Shown: positions 12,176-24,200, counted from the first letter of the stretch. The stretch: 64,000 nucleotides of DNA from Volvox africanus (GCA_030268105.1 BSDZ01000114.1:434001-498000); one strand, 5' to 3'. The notes: a model not told the origin generated them from the letters alone. Numbers and translations: made by a program.

Positions 12176-12649
12176 TGTTGTACTACGGTTCAATTATCAT
12201 CGATGTGTTGGTCGATGCGACCTAAAAAGAAGATAAACTAACGTAATCAATGCATTGCTGCTAATAAATATATCTGTCGACAATCATCATCTAACCGGCT
12301 ATCAATGCTCAGGCTTGGCTCGGGCCAAACATAACGTAGTTTAGCTCAATATAATACTATTGATGATTGTCCGATTGGAGCTTGTGAAAAGCTTACGTTA
12401 TCTGGCCGTCCTCGCACATCTTATTCTTGGGATAGAGGTGTGGGGTACATATCACACCAGATCCCTGATCCGCACGTGTGATAAACCCTAGCAAACGGAT
12501 CACCAATATTCGCACACAGATATTGTCAATATCAAGCCTTCCCAGCATTCATGCAGTGCAAATGGCCGAATATCAATGGTCGTGGTGGTGGTTTCTCTGG
12601 ACACGGTTTCCAACCCAGTCAGGCCACTGCTGCTGCATCAGGTAGCTTC
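12176..12649 (+). repeat. Diverged LTR-like sequence, and the ancestral insertion site
   Basis: It follows the polypurine tract and starts TGTTGTACTACGGTTCA, close to the array LTR start (TGTTGTGCTACGGTTCA), with GGTCGATGCGA a little further on echoing GGTCGACGCGA. After that the similarity fades, and I cannot find its 3' end. The last 100 bp or so are GC-richer and may already belong to the degenerate retroelement that resumes at 47,324. Confidence 0.5.
12645..12649. repeat. Target site duplication GCTTC, left copy
   Basis: Immediately before the TG of LTR1. The identical five bases follow the CA of LTR8 at 47319-47323. Ty3/gypsy integrases typically make 5-bp duplications. Confidence 0.9.
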
Positions 12650-13473
12650 TGTTGTGCTACGGTTCATTTCCCGCCGACGCGTAGGTCGACGCGATCCTAC
12701 GAGGCGAAGTGCTTTTGTGATGAACGCATTACATATGAATGAATCTGCGTGATATAAATGTATTCGCATACATTTATATATGCATCTGGCATGTTGTCAT
12801 TATCCATCGCGACATCGCATCATGGCAAATCCGCCTAGCATGCATGAATGACCGAATCATTGAAGTGCGCATTATGCTCGTGCTACGAAACGATAAGTAA
12901 TATTATCTGATATAATATTACTTCATTGCAGCACACGTTGAGAGCGCCGCACTCGTCGTGATACATGCCCTGCAACCGGATATCGTTATCCGGACCCTTG
13001 CATCATGCGAATGCCGGAAAGGCTTATACGTTGTTATGCGTAGACATCGCCTATACGCAGTAGGGTTGTCACATCTAGGATCGGCCTCCTGATGTGAATC
13101 GTACGGCATTGCGATGCTGCGAGTATAACAGATGCGAGGACGGCTAAGCCAGATAAGACATTCGATACCGGAGAACACTTGTGTGTTCTACATTACTATT
13201 GCTATACGATATTCTACTTAGCCCGAGCTAAGCCTGAACTTCGCTAATCACCGCCGCGTGATGATTGCTTGCTTCCGGCGCTGACGGCGATTTCGTCCAT
13301 TGCATCATTCCAATCTGTAAGACCGTAAGTTATATCTCTCTTCGTCTTGAAGTCTTCCGCTGTCTCTGTTTGCTCTCGCTTGCCTTGCTGTCCTTGCAAG
13401 TGCTCGCGCATCGGTGTCGATAGTCTCCAGACGTGCAGATATTTATGAGCAAACGCGAACGAGAGGTACAACA
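12650..13473 (+). repeat. LTR1 (A-type, 5' LTR of the outer element)
   Basis: 824 bp, TGTTGTGC...GTACAACA. Shares A-type bases with LTR8 (for example ACATATGAATG and GCCCTGCAACC). By eye about four differences separate LTR1 and LTR8, against roughly twenty from the inner LTRs. An ATG at 13446 near its end begins a 28-codon open frame that crosses the primer site. Confidence 0.95.
12752..12779. other. Perfect AT-rich hairpin in the LTR
   Basis: Arms ATATAAATGTAT and ATACATTTATAT around a TCGC loop, present in all eight LTRs about 100 bp from the LTR start. It contains TATAAA-like sequence and might include the promoter; that is inference. Two more perfect hairpins follow at 12895-12923 (12-bp arms AAGTAATATTAT) and 12976-12993 (7-bp arms CCGGATA). 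Confidence 0.8.
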
Positions 13474-13476
13474 ATT

Positions 13477-13491
13477 TGGTATCGAGACAGG
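13477..13491 (+). other. Primer binding site (initiator-Met tRNA-like), unit 1
   Basis: TGGTATCGAGACAGG starts three bases after LTR1. It resembles the TGGTATCAGAGCC site complementary to initiator Met tRNA in many plant LTR elements, with a few differences. The same site recurs at 19597, 25717, 31837 and 37949. The two Y units lack it. Confidence 0.7.
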
Positions 13492-13540
13492 TTCGTTGCC
13501 TAACTGTCTCTCTTTGTCTAATCGGAAGTAGGTTCTTTCT

Positions 13541-13974
13541 ATGGCAAGTTCCAGCGACGAACCACGAGGACCGCTAGATACTTTTGCCGAAGACTTAGGC
13601 CGCGCCGTTTTGGACGCCGCCGCTTCCGGTTTGTAATTGTTTAATTGCTTTTGCTTAGATTGCTGCACTTGTTGTGTAAGTGTACGCTCTGAGTCGCAGG
13701 TAATCTCAGTGCACCAGCATTGCTTGCCGCGGCGACTGAGACCGGTTTTCGTCCGGACCAGTTGGCGACTCTCATTGCTCAAACTACGGAGATCAGGACT
13801 CAGCTGGGCAATTACTTGCTGAGTTTGCTGAATCTTCTCAAGAGTACCGTCGGTAGGCTCACCGAGTTGTTTTGTACTCTTGCCTTTGCGATAGAAGTCG
13901 GCTTCTATTACGCAAACCTAGGGTATCGTTTCGTGCTTCATGTCCGCGGAACACGACGATACGCCGCACACTAG
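13541..13974 (+). CDS. Possible spliced leader ORF upstream of gag, unit 1
   Basis: An ATG at 13541 opens 31 codons (start MASSSDEPRGPLDTF). A GT donor at 13629 or 13633 and a CAG acceptor ending at 13699 or 13709 would join it in frame to an open frame that runs to 13974 and overlaps the gag start in another frame. The second part is helical and hydrophobic (LLSLLNLLKS, FAIEVGFYY). Between unit 1 and the other units most base changes here fall at third positions of this frame, which suggests it is translated. It may be a separate small protein or, with a frameshift, a Gag extension. Confidence 0.4.
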
Positions 13975-15175
13975 CCTAGCTAGCCAACCCGATTTTGTTG
14001 TGGCTGCTAGAGCATCGGATAGAGGTCTTGAAACTGTTGGCGCGCGAGCCACTCAAGACCCCCTTTTCCTTCAGACCCCTGCTCACTTAATTGTGCCGCA
14101 TTCAGCAGTGAACACGAATATGGACAACACTGCTGGACCAAGGGTTCTGCCATTACCTCAAGCTCGAGGGCATGATGACATCCCTGAGGTGATGAGATTG
14201 TCGATTCCCGTTCCTAGGCTCAATATTTTGCTGACCGACAAGACACCAGGGCATAGCATAGCCGATGCAACTCGTGCGTACGTGCGTGACGCTAAAAAGT
14301 ATCTCCAGGCTGTTCATGGTGGCGATAACGACGGTATCAGGTGTCTCTTCGTTGGTAACACCCTTGAGGGCTCAGCGAAGGACTGGTATCGCAATTGGAC
14401 CAACGCCCGGGGCAACTATACTTTTGACGAGTTGGTCGCCGCTTTGCTCGCACGATTCGCTACTGAGGTTCAAGCACGCGATGTGGAAGCTCGTAAGGTT
14501 TTGGCAGCCGGTAGCTACCACATGCGTCGGGATGAAAATGTACCTGCGTACCAGTCACGCTTCGAAGCACTTGTGACTCCCATTGCTGACCTCACCGAAT
14601 CTGAGCGTGTCTTTTGGTTTAGGCGAGGCCTAACGAAACTTTTGGCTAAATGGTGCGCCACTGACTTGGTTGGAGCGCAGATCAAGTCGTATGACGCGTT
14701 GGTCGCTTTTGCTAAGGGCGCGGAGATACGACTCCTTGCCGGCGAGGAAGAAGTCAAGTCTGCCCCTCGTGCAAATGCCGTGCAAGTGCAGGATCCGCTT
14801 GGGGAAGCTGTAGCTCTCGACCAGGACCTCGGCGCGACCCGCCCCACGCCTACTGCCGCGACGCGACGCAGCAACGGGCAACGCAAGGCGCGCGGGGGCG
14901 CTAGCTCGGGTGTCCGTGGTACAGGAGGAGCAGGTCCGAGCTCGGACCCAGCTAGGAACAGGAAGCGTGGTGGTGCGCCGTCGTCGGCAGCCGCACAGCG
15001 TTCCGACCCCAATGCGAAGCGTACTCGTACGGACGACACATTTATGCCAAAATGGAATTGCAATCGTTCCGAATTCGAGCGTCGAAAATTGGCCAACGTT
15101 TGTCTACGGTGTGCGGAGAACCATTCCACGAAGGATTGCCCTCTAATGCCGCCGTTTGTACCTCAGCCGAAATAG
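13940..15175 (+). CDS. gag: Gag, unit 1
   Basis: 411 aa from an ATG (MSAEHDDTPH). The middle carries the retrotransposon-Gag-like capsid region (AKDWYRNWT, YTFDELVAAL, YQSRFEALV). A basic Ser/Gly/Arg-rich stretch follows, and a zinc knuckle CLRCAENHSTKDC at residues 388-400, spaced CX2CX3HX4C, one residue shorter than the usual knuckle. It ends at a UAG, with pol continuing in the same frame. This copy is A-type (ILLTDKTPGHS) and has private changes such as an Arg where the other units have Gln in the AEIQLLAGEE segment. Confidence 0.95.
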   Translation: MSAEHDDTPHTSLASQPDFVVAARASDRGLETVGARATQDPLFLQTPAHLIVPHSAVNTNMDNTAGPRVLPLPQARGHDDIPEVMRLSIPVPRLNILLTDKTPGHSIADATRAYVRDAKKYLQAVHGGDNDGIRCLFVGNTLEGSAKDWYRNWTNARGNYTFDELVAALLARFATEVQARDVEARKVLAAGSYHMRRDENVPAYQSRFEALVTPIADLTESERVFWFRRGLTKLLAKWCATDLVGAQIKSYDALVAFAKGAEIRLLAGEEEVKSAPRANAVQVQDPLGEAVALDQDLGATRPTPTAATRRSNGQRKARGGASSGVRGTGGAGPSSDPARNRKRGGAPSSAAAQRSDPNAKRTRTDDTFMPKWNCNRSEFERRKLANVCLRCAENHSTKDCPLMPPFVPQPK

Positions 15176-18100
15176 GGGCTTGCCCGGGTTCCTGTGGAGG
15201 GGGCACCACCTGGGATTTCTGAAGTAACGTGTGGTCGGTGGTCATCCTTACGGCCAGCCGTTAAGGCATTGTTGCCTTGTGTACTTGGACACATCGAGCG
15301 AGTCATTGCGCGACGCATCACGCTTGACGGACGCACGGGACTTCTCTGCTTCGACCCGTTGTGTAATTTGTTTACACCTCGCCGTCCCCTGTCGTCTATC
15401 GATCTGTCTAACCACGTGGTTTTGTTCATCCCCTCGTCTCTGCGTGAGATGTCGGAACAGTTGGCCATATACAGGAGATGTAGGCGTCAATATCCAGGCA
15501 CTGCCGCATGTGTATTACTCCCTGCTTTCTGTCGGCGCAAGGCAGAGGCATCGTTAAGGGGTATGCGGCATGTCCACCGGTTCGAGCCGGGCACCGTTTT
15601 GTTTAATGGTGTGGATTGGGAGGGTACGCTGGCTCCGTGGCCATGCCTATCCTACTCGGTTGACGTTTGGTATGAAGCTCCTGATGGGGGTGCCGTTGGT
15701 TACGGACCCGCCTTAAGTGCACTGACGTTGTCTGCTGGGCAGTCGCTCGTAGATAACCGTGTCCCTGTGGTTCAGATCGGTTTGAATGGCCGTACTCTGA
15801 AGGCACTTGTTGACACCGGTGCCAGCGACGACTTCATCTCTGTCGCAGAGGTGAACGCGCTGGGACTCTGGGGACAACCCCAGCGCCGTCTGATTGTCCA
15901 CAGGTTACCCTTGCTGACGGGGGTAAGCATCCCATCGTGGGCAGGATTACCCTTAGCCTATCGATAGGCCCTTTGCGTGTTGTGACCCGGCCGTACATGC
16001 TGCAGGGCTTAGCAGAGACTGCACCGTACATAATGGGGTCGTCGACATTACGACAGTACCGCGCGCGCATCGACATGGAGACCGCAACCCTGCATATGTG
16101 CAAGGGTACTCTGTCGATTAAGGTACCTTTCCTGTCGTTCGAACATGTCACACCAAAGGAGGGCGAAACTGAGGCGGTGCCTATGGTTAATTTCGCTGTG
16201 ACCGCAATGGCCGCGCAAATCGAACCAGAGCTAGTCGGGCGTAAGGAGGCCGTCCGTCTGTTACGGAAGGGTGCCCACGGACTGCTTTTAAGGCCGCGGG
16301 TGAGCTGTTGTGTCACCACCGCGCAGATTTCTGCGGATCCTGAGGTTGAGGCCCTACTGTCGCAGTATGAGGACGTCTTTAAAGATATCCCTGGCCTACC
16401 ACCTATGCGTCCTGTTGATCACACAATCCCTCTCATGCCTGGAGCGCAGCCTACGGCCCGGCCAATGTACAGGTTGAGTCCATTGGAACTGGACGAGGTG
16501 AAGCGCCAGGTGACGGATTTGCTCGCGAAGGGTATGATACGCCCCAGCACATCCCCGTATTCTGCACCGATTTTATTTGTCGGTAAGAAGGATGGGACCT
16601 TGCGCATGTGCATCGATTACCGGGGGTTGAATGCGAATACGATGAAAAATCGCTACCCTTTGCCACGCGTTGACGACCTGTTGGATAAGCTGAAGGGCTC
16701 GGCTTATTTTTCCTCAATTGACTTACAACAGGGCTACAATCAGATTCGCATCGCTGCCTCTGATATCCCGAAAACCGCTTTTCGGACGCCCTTCGGTCAC
16801 TTTGAGTATACGGTCCTATCGTTTGGTTTGACTAATGCCCCTGCGACGTTTCAGGCGGTTATGGACCGAATGTTTAGGCCGTTTATCGACAGGTTCGTTG
16901 TTTGCTACCTGGATGACATCTTGGTATATTCTAAGACGCGCGAGGAGCACTTGGAGCATCTGCGGCTCGTGCTCGACGTTATGAGGCGGGAGCAATTGTT
17001 TGCTAAACGCTCCAAATGCTTTTGGGCGCAGCCTCAGGTGGAATATTTGGGTCACATTGTGTCGGCCACCGGTGTGAAGATGGACCCACGGAAGGTCGCT
17101 GTGGTTCGTGATTGGCCCGCGCCTCAGAACCTCACGGAGCTGCGTAAGTTCCTTGGCTTGACCAATTATTTCCGAAAGTTCATTGAAAAATATTCCATCA
17201 TTGCGGCCCCGCTTACTAACTTAACTCGCAAAGGCGTTTTCGTTTCGCTCGAGTCGTGGACGTCGCAATGCCAGCGGGCATTCGAAGAGCTCAAACGAAT
17301 CATTGCCGAAGATGTCACCCTTGCATTCCCTGATTACTCGTTGCCATTTCGTGTTGAGGTAGAGTCTGATGCCTCAATATTTGGAAGCGGCGCTGTATTG
17401 TTACAGGAAGGGCGACCAATCGCCTTCACGAGTAAGAAGTTTTCTGGTGCGGAGATTCGCTACACCACCGGGGAACAGGAGCTTCTGGCCGTGTTGCATG
17501 CTTTAAAGGAATGGCGCTGTTACCTCGAGGGACGCCCGTTTACTTTAAAGACTGACCACAAGCCCCTAACGTTTTTGCAAAGCGTTCCGACGTTGAACCG
17601 CCGTCAAGCTAGGTGGATGGAATATCTAGCTAGGTTCAACTGCACCTGGGAGTATATTTCTGGTAAATTGAATATTGCCGATGCTCTCAGTCGACATCCG
17701 TTGCTACACGCTGCAATTTTGGCAGCGCCCGTCGTGCGGCCGCGTAGCGAGGAGGTACCGATCGCGACGGACCTCGCGGAGCGGTTGAAGGTTGCCTACA
17801 ACGCAGACGCCTGGTTCGCGGACCCGGCTAATGTAGAAAACCTTTGCAAGCAGAATGGCCTTTGGCTACGGACGGAGGGTGCAGCTACGCAAATCGTCGT
17901 TCCGAACGACAACGCGCTACGCTACGACATCCTTGCGCGGTTCCACGAGGACCCGTTAGCAGGACACCCTGGTAGCAAGCGATTGATCGACTTGGTGCAA
18001 CGTTCCTTTTGGTGGCCTCGTTTGGCTAAGGATGCGGCGAACTTCGTACAGACATGCAGTCTGTGCCAGCGCAATAAGGCTTTGTCCGGTAAGGGCCATG

Positions 18101-18804
18101 GGTTGTTGCAACCGTTGCCTGTCCCGGATGCGCCTTGGGAAAGTGTTTCCATGGACTTCGTAGTCGCGCTGCCCAAAACTGAGGGGGGATACGATGCGGT
18201 GTTCGTAATGGTCGATCGTCTGACTAAGATGGTTCACCTAGCACCATGCACATCATCCTGCACGGCTGAGCAAACCGCACGTTTGTTTTTCAATAATGTG
18301 GTTCGGTTACACGGGATTCCCAAAAATGTGATCTCGGACCGCGGTGGACAGTTCACGTCTAAGTTTTGGGAAGCGCTCTGCAAACTAGTTGGCATGCGCG
18401 TCAACCTGAGCACGGCGTATCACCCGCAGACTGATGGTCAAACCGAACGCACAAACCGCACGTTGGGTGATATGTTGTGCAATTATGCTGGTCGCACACC
18501 ACTCGTTTGGGATACGTATTTGACTGCGGCAGAATTCGCGCTTAACAATGCTGTTAACCGCTCTACAGGCAAAAGTCCGTTCTTTCTTAACTACGGATTT
18601 CATCCCATGCTACCCGTGTGGCGTGAGTTGGAAGTGAACGTGCCTGCTGCTAAACTTTTTGCCAAGTCTTTTATGTCCCGAATCACAGACGCGAAGTCGT
18701 GTTTGGACGCGGCGCAGCAACGAACGACGGAATACTATAACAAATCTAAGCAGGATGTGACGTTTTCGGTGTTGTGCTACGGTTCATTTCCCGCCGACGC
18801 GTAG
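15176..18804 (+). pseudogene. pol: pol, unit 1: frameshifted in protease and truncated before the chromodomain
   Basis: The frame opens directly after the gag UAG and runs through the aspartic protease motif VDTGA to 15967. At 15857-15886 an 8-bp insertion with local inversion shifts the frame. The rest (RT with YLDD, RNase H, integrase zinc finger and DDE core) is open in another frame to 18804. Homology to the full pol stops at TTCGG (18765-18769); the last codons ([11 protein letters not shown]) are read from LTR2. The integrase tail, chromodomain and polypurine tract are absent, so this unit could not complete plus-strand synthesis on its own. Confidence 0.9.
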
Positions 18805-19593
18805 GTCGACGCGATCCTACGAGGCGAAGTGCTTTTGTGATGAACGCATTACATTTGAATGAATCTGCATGATATAAATGTATTCGCATACATTTATATA
18901 TGCATCTGGCATGTTGTCATTATCCATCGCGACATCGCATCATGGCAAATCCGCCTAGCATGCATGAATGACCGAATCATTGAAGTGCGCATTATGCTCG
19001 TGCTACGAAACGATAAGTAATATTATCTGATATAATATTACTTCATTACAGCACACGTTGAGAGCGCCGCACTCGTCGCGATACATGCCCAGCAACCGGA
19101 TATCGTTATCCGGACCCTTGCATCATGCGAATGCCGGAAAGGCTTATATGTTGTTACGCGTAGACATCGCCTATACGCAGTAGGGTTGTCACATCTAGGA
19201 TCGGCCTCCTGATGTGAATCGTACGGCACTGCGATGCTGCGAGTATAACAGATGCGAGGACGGCTAAGCTAGACAAGACATCCGATACCGGAGAACACTC
19301 GTGTGTTCTAAATTACTATTTCTATACACTATTCTACTTAGCCCGAGCTAAGCCTGAACTTCGCTAATCACCGCCGCGTGATGATTGCTTGCTTCCGGCG
19401 CTGACGGCGATTTCGTCCATTGCATCGTTCTGATCCGTAAAACTGTAAGTTATATCTCTCTTCGTCTTGAAGTCTTCCGCTGTCTCCGTTTGCTCTCGCT
19501 TGCCTTGCTGTACTTGCAAGTGCTCGCGCATCGGTGTCGATAGTCTCCAGACGTGCAGATACTTATGAGCAAACGCGAACGAGAGGTACAACA
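18770..19593 (+). repeat. LTR2 (inner, B-like)
   Basis: 824 bp, B-type at most sites but with GG at CTAGGATC and CTGATG like LTR1, so possibly a recombinant. Confidence 0.95.
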
Positions 19594-19660
19594 ATTTGGT
19601 ATCGAGACAGGTTCGTTGCCTAACTGTCTCTCTCTACCTAATCGGAAGTAGGTTCTTTCT

Positions 19661-20094
19661 ATGGCGAGTTCCAGCGACGAACCACGAGGACCGCTAGATA
19701 CTTTTGCCGAAGACTTAGGCCGCGCCGTTTTGGACGCCGCCGCTTCCGGTTTGTAATTGTTTAATTGCTTTTCCTTATATTGCTGCACTTGTTGTGTAAG
19801 TGTACGCTCTGAGTCGCAGGTAATCTCAGTGCACCGGCATTGCTTGCCGCGGCGACTGAGACCGACCTTCGTCCGGACCAGTTGGCGACTCTCATCGCCC
19901 AAACTACGGAGATCAGGACTCAGCTGGGCAAGTACTTGCTGAGTTTACTGAATCTTCTCAAGAGTACTGTCGGTAGGCTCACCGAATTGTTTTGTACTCT
20001 TGCCTTTGCGATAGAAGTCGGCTTCTATTACGCAAAACTAGGGTATCGTTTCGTGCTCCATGTCCGCGGAACACGACGATACGCCGCACACTAG
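19661..20094 (+). CDS. Possible spliced leader ORF, unit 2
   Basis: Counterpart of the unit 1 ORF with the same splice-like motifs. B-type sequence (TETDLRPDQL). Confidence 0.35.
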
Positions 20095-21295
20095 CCTAGC
20101 TAGCCAACCCGATTTCGTTGTAGCTGCTAGAGCGACGGATAGAGATCTTGAGACTGTTGGCGCGCGAGCCACTCAAGAGCCCCTTTTCCTTCAGACCCCT
20201 GCTCACTTAATTGTGCCGCATTCAGCAGTGAACACGAATATGGACAACACTGCTGGACCAAGGGTTCTGCCATTACCTCAAGCTCGAGGGCATGATGACA
20301 TTCCTGAGGTGATGAGATTGTCGATTCCCGTTCCTAGGCTCAATATTTTGCTGACCGACAAGACACCAGGGCATAGCATAGCCGATGCAACTCGTGCGTA
20401 CGTGCGTGACGCTAAAAAGTATCTCCAGGCTGTTCATGGTGGCGATAATGACGGTATCAGGTGTCTCTTCGTTGGTAACACCCTTGAGGGCTCAGCGAAG
20501 GACTGGTATCGCAATTGGACCAACGCCCGGGGCAACTATACTTTTGACGAGTTGGTCGCCGCTTTGCTCGCACGATTCGCTACTGAGGTTCAAGCACGCG
20601 ATGTGGAAGCTCGTAAGGTTTTGGCAGCCGGTAGCTACCACATGCGTCGGGATGAAAATGTACCTGCGTACCAGTCACGCTTCGAAGCACTTGTGACTCC
20701 CATTGCTGACCTCACCGAATCTGAGCGTGTCTTTTGGTTTAGGCGAGGCCTAACGAAACTTTTGGCTAAATGGTGCGCCACTGACTTGGTTGGAGCGCAG
20801 ATCAAGTCGTATGACGCGTTGGTCGCTTTTGCTAAGGGCGCGGAGATACAACTCCTTGCCGGCGAGGAAGAAGTCAAGTCTGCCCCTCGTGCAAATGCCG
20901 TGCAAGTGCAGGATCCGCTTGGGGAAGCTGTAGCTCTCGACCAGGACCTCGGCGCGACCCGCCCCACGCCTACTGCCGCGACGCGACGCAGCAACGGGCA
21001 ACGCAAGGCGCGCGGGGGCGCTAGCTCGGGTGTCCGTGGTACAGGAGGAGCAGGTCCGAGCTCGGACCCAGCTAGGAACAGGAAGCGTGGTGGTGCGCCG
21101 TCGTCGGCAGCCGCACAGCGTTCCGACCCCAATGCGAAGCGTACTCGTACGGACGACACATTTATGCCAAAATGGAATTGCAATCGTTCCGAATTCGAGC
21201 GTCGAAAATTGGCCAACGTTTGTCTACGGTGTGCGGAGAACCATTCCACGAAGGATTGCCCTCTAATGCCGCCGTTTGTACCTCAGCCGAAATAG
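20060..21295 (+). CDS. gag: Gag, unit 2 (B-to-A chimera)
   Basis: 411 aa, same domains. The first 80 codons carry B-type bases (RATDR, TQEPLF, GACATTCC). From about 20348 on it matches unit 1 (ILLTDKTPGHS, EGSAKDW, GNYTF), so the switch lies between about 20300 and 20348. Confidence 0.95.
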   Translation: MSAEHDDTPHTSLASQPDFVVAARATDRDLETVGARATQEPLFLQTPAHLIVPHSAVNTNMDNTAGPRVLPLPQARGHDDIPEVMRLSIPVPRLNILLTDKTPGHSIADATRAYVRDAKKYLQAVHGGDNDGIRCLFVGNTLEGSAKDWYRNWTNARGNYTFDELVAALLARFATEVQARDVEARKVLAAGSYHMRRDENVPAYQSRFEALVTPIADLTESERVFWFRRGLTKLLAKWCATDLVGAQIKSYDALVAFAKGAEIQLLAGEEEVKSAPRANAVQVQDPLGEAVALDQDLGATRPTPTAATRRSNGQRKARGGASSGVRGTGGAGPSSDPARNRKRGGAPSSAAAQRSDPNAKRTRTDDTFMPKWNCNRSEFERRKLANVCLRCAENHSTKDCPLMPPFVPQPK

Positions 21296-24200
21296 GGGCT
21301 TGCCCGGGTTCCTGTGGAGGGGGCACCACCTGGGATTTCTGAAGTAACGCGTGGTCGGTGGTCATCCTTACGGCCAGCCGTTAAGGCATTGTTGCCTTGT
21401 GTACTTGGACACATCGAGCGAGTCATTGCGCGACGCATCACGCTTGACGGACGCACGGGACTTCTCTGCTTCGACCCGTTGTGTAATTTGTTTACACCTC
21501 GCCGTCCCCTGTCGTCTATCGATCTGTCTAACCACGTGGTTTTGTTCATCCCCTCGTCTCTGCGTGAGATGTCGGAACAGTTGGCCATATACAGGAGATG
21601 TAGGCGTCAATATCCAGGCACTGCCGCATGTGTATTACTCCCTGCTTTCTGTCGGCGCAAGGCAGAGGCATCGTTAAGGGGTATGCGGCATGTCCACCGG
21701 TTCGAGCCGGGCACCGTTTTGTTTAATGGTGTGGATTGGGAGGGTACGCTGGCTCCGTGGCCATGCCTATCCTACTCGGTTGACGTTTGGTATGAAGCTC
21801 CTGATGGGGGTGCCGTTGGTTACGGACCCGCCTTAAGTGCACTGACGTTGTCTGCTGGGCAGTCGCTCGTAGATAACCGTGTCCCTGTGGTTCAGATCGG
21901 TTTGAATGGCCGTACTCTGAAGGCACTTGTTGACACCGGTGCCAGCGACGACTTCATCTCTGTCGCAGAGGTGAACGCGCTGGGACTCTGGGGACAACCC
22001 CAGCGCCGTCTGATTGTCCACAGGTTACCCTTGCTGACGGGGGTAAGCATCCCATCGTGGGCAGGATTACCCTTAGCCTATCGATAGGCCCTTTGCGTGT
22101 TGTGACCCGGCCGTACGTGCTGCAGGGCTTAGCAGAGACTGCACCGTACATAATGGGGTCGTCGACATTACGACAGTACCGCGCGCGCATCGACATGGAG
22201 ACCGCAACCCTGCATATGTGCAAGGGTACTCTGTCGATTAAGGTACCTTTCCTGTCGTTCGAACATGTCACACCAAAGGAGGGCGAAACTGAGGCGGTGC
22301 CTATGGTTAATTTCGCTGTGACCGCAATGGCCGCGCAAATCGAACCAGAGCTAGTCGGGCGTAAGGAGGCCGTCCGTCTGTTACGGAAGGGTGCCCACGG
22401 ACTGCTTTTAAGGCCGCGGGTGAGCTGTTGTGTCACCACCGCGCAGATTTCTGCGGATCCTGAGGTTGAGGCCCTACTGTCGCAGTATGAGGACGTCTTT
22501 AAAGATATCCCTGGCCTACCACCTATGCGTCCTGTTGATCACACAATCCCTCTCATGCCTGGAGCGCAGCCTACGGCCCGGCCAATGTACAGGTTGAGTC
22601 CATTGGAACTGGACGAGGTGAAGCGCCAGGTGACGGATTTGCTCGCGAAGGGTATGATACGCCCCAGCACATCCCCGTATTCTGCACCGATTTTATTTGT
22701 CGGTAAGAAGGATGGGACCTTGCGCATGTGCATCGATTACCGGGGGTTGAATGCGAATACGATGAAAAATCGCTACCCTTTGCCACGCGTTGACGACCTG
22801 TTGGATAAGCTGAAGGGCTCGGCTTATTTTTCCTCAATTGACTTACAACAGGGCTACAATCAGATTCGCATCGCTGCCTCTGATATCCCGAAAACCGCTT
22901 TTCGGACGCCCTTCGGTCACTTTGAGTATACGGTCCTATCGTTTGGTTTGACTAATGCCCCTGCGACGTTTCAGGCGGTTATGGACCGAATGTTTAGGCC
23001 GTTTATCGACAGGTTCGTTGTTTGCTACCTGGATGACATCTTGGTATATTCTAAGACGCGCGAGGAGCACTTGGAGCATCTGCGGCTCGTGCTCGACGTT
23101 ATGAGGCGGGAGCAATTGTTTGCTAAACGCTCCAAATGCTTTTGGGCGCAGCCTCAGGTGGAATATTTGGGTCACATTGTGTCGGCCACCGGTGTGAAGA
23201 TGGACCCGCGGAAGGTCGCTGTGGTTCGTGATTGGCCCGCGCCTCAGAACCTCACGGAGCTGCGTAAGTTCCTTGGCTTGACCAATTATTTCCGAAAGTT
23301 CATTGAAAAATATTCCATCATTGCGGCCCCGCTTACTAACTTAACTCGCAAAGGCGTTTTCGTTTCGCTCGAGTCGTGGACGTCGCAATGCCAGCGGGCA
23401 TTCGAAGAGCTCAAACGAATCATTGCCGAAGATGTCACCCTTGCATTCCCTGATTACTCGTTGCCATTTCGTGTTGAGGTAGAGTCTGATGCCTCAATAT
23501 TTGGAAGCGGCGCTGTATTGTTACAGGAAGGGCGACCAATCGCCTTCACGAGTAAGAAGTTTTCTGGTGCGGAGATTCGCTACACCACCGGGGAACAGGA
23601 GCTTCTGGCCGTGTTGCATGCTTTAAAGGAATGGCGCTGTTACCTCGAGGGACGCCCGTTTACTTTAAAGACTGACCACAAGCCCCTAACGTTTTTGCAA
23701 AGCGTTCCGACGTTGAACCGCCGTCAAGCTAGGTGGATGGAATATCTAGCTAGGTTCAACTGCACCTGGGAGTATATTTCTGGTAAATTGAATATTGCCG
23801 ATGCTCTCAGTCGACATCCGTTGCTACACGCTGCAATTTTGGCAGCGCCCGTCGTGCGGCCGCGTAGCGAGGAGGTACCGATCGCGACGGACCTCGCGGA
23901 GCGGTTGAAGGTTGCCTACAACGCAGACGCCTGGTTCGCGGACCCGGCTAATGTAGAAAACCTTTGCAAGCAGAATGGCCTTTGGCTACGGACGGAGGGT
24001 GCAGCTACGCAAATCGTCGTTCCGAACGACAACGCGCTACGCTACGACATCCTTGCGCGGTTCCACGAGGACCCGTTAGCAGGACACCCTGGTAGCAAGC
24101 GATTGATCGACTTGGTGCAACGTTCCTTTTGGTGGCCTCGTTTGGCTAAGGATGCGGCGAACTTCGTACAGACATGCAGTCTGTGCCAGCGCAATAAGGC

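Noticed and set aside
14515..15129. Long minus-strand open frame opposite gag, repeated in each unit
   Set aside because: It mirrors the GC-rich basic part of gag, has no motif, and is a shadow of the coding strand.
15570..15600. tRNA T-loop-like GGTTCGAGCC
   Set aside because: Lies inside pol and no cloverleaf can be drawn around it.
18770..18804. Extra codons at the end of pol in units 1-4 as a new C-terminal domain
   Set aside because: They are simply the start of the next LTR read in frame.
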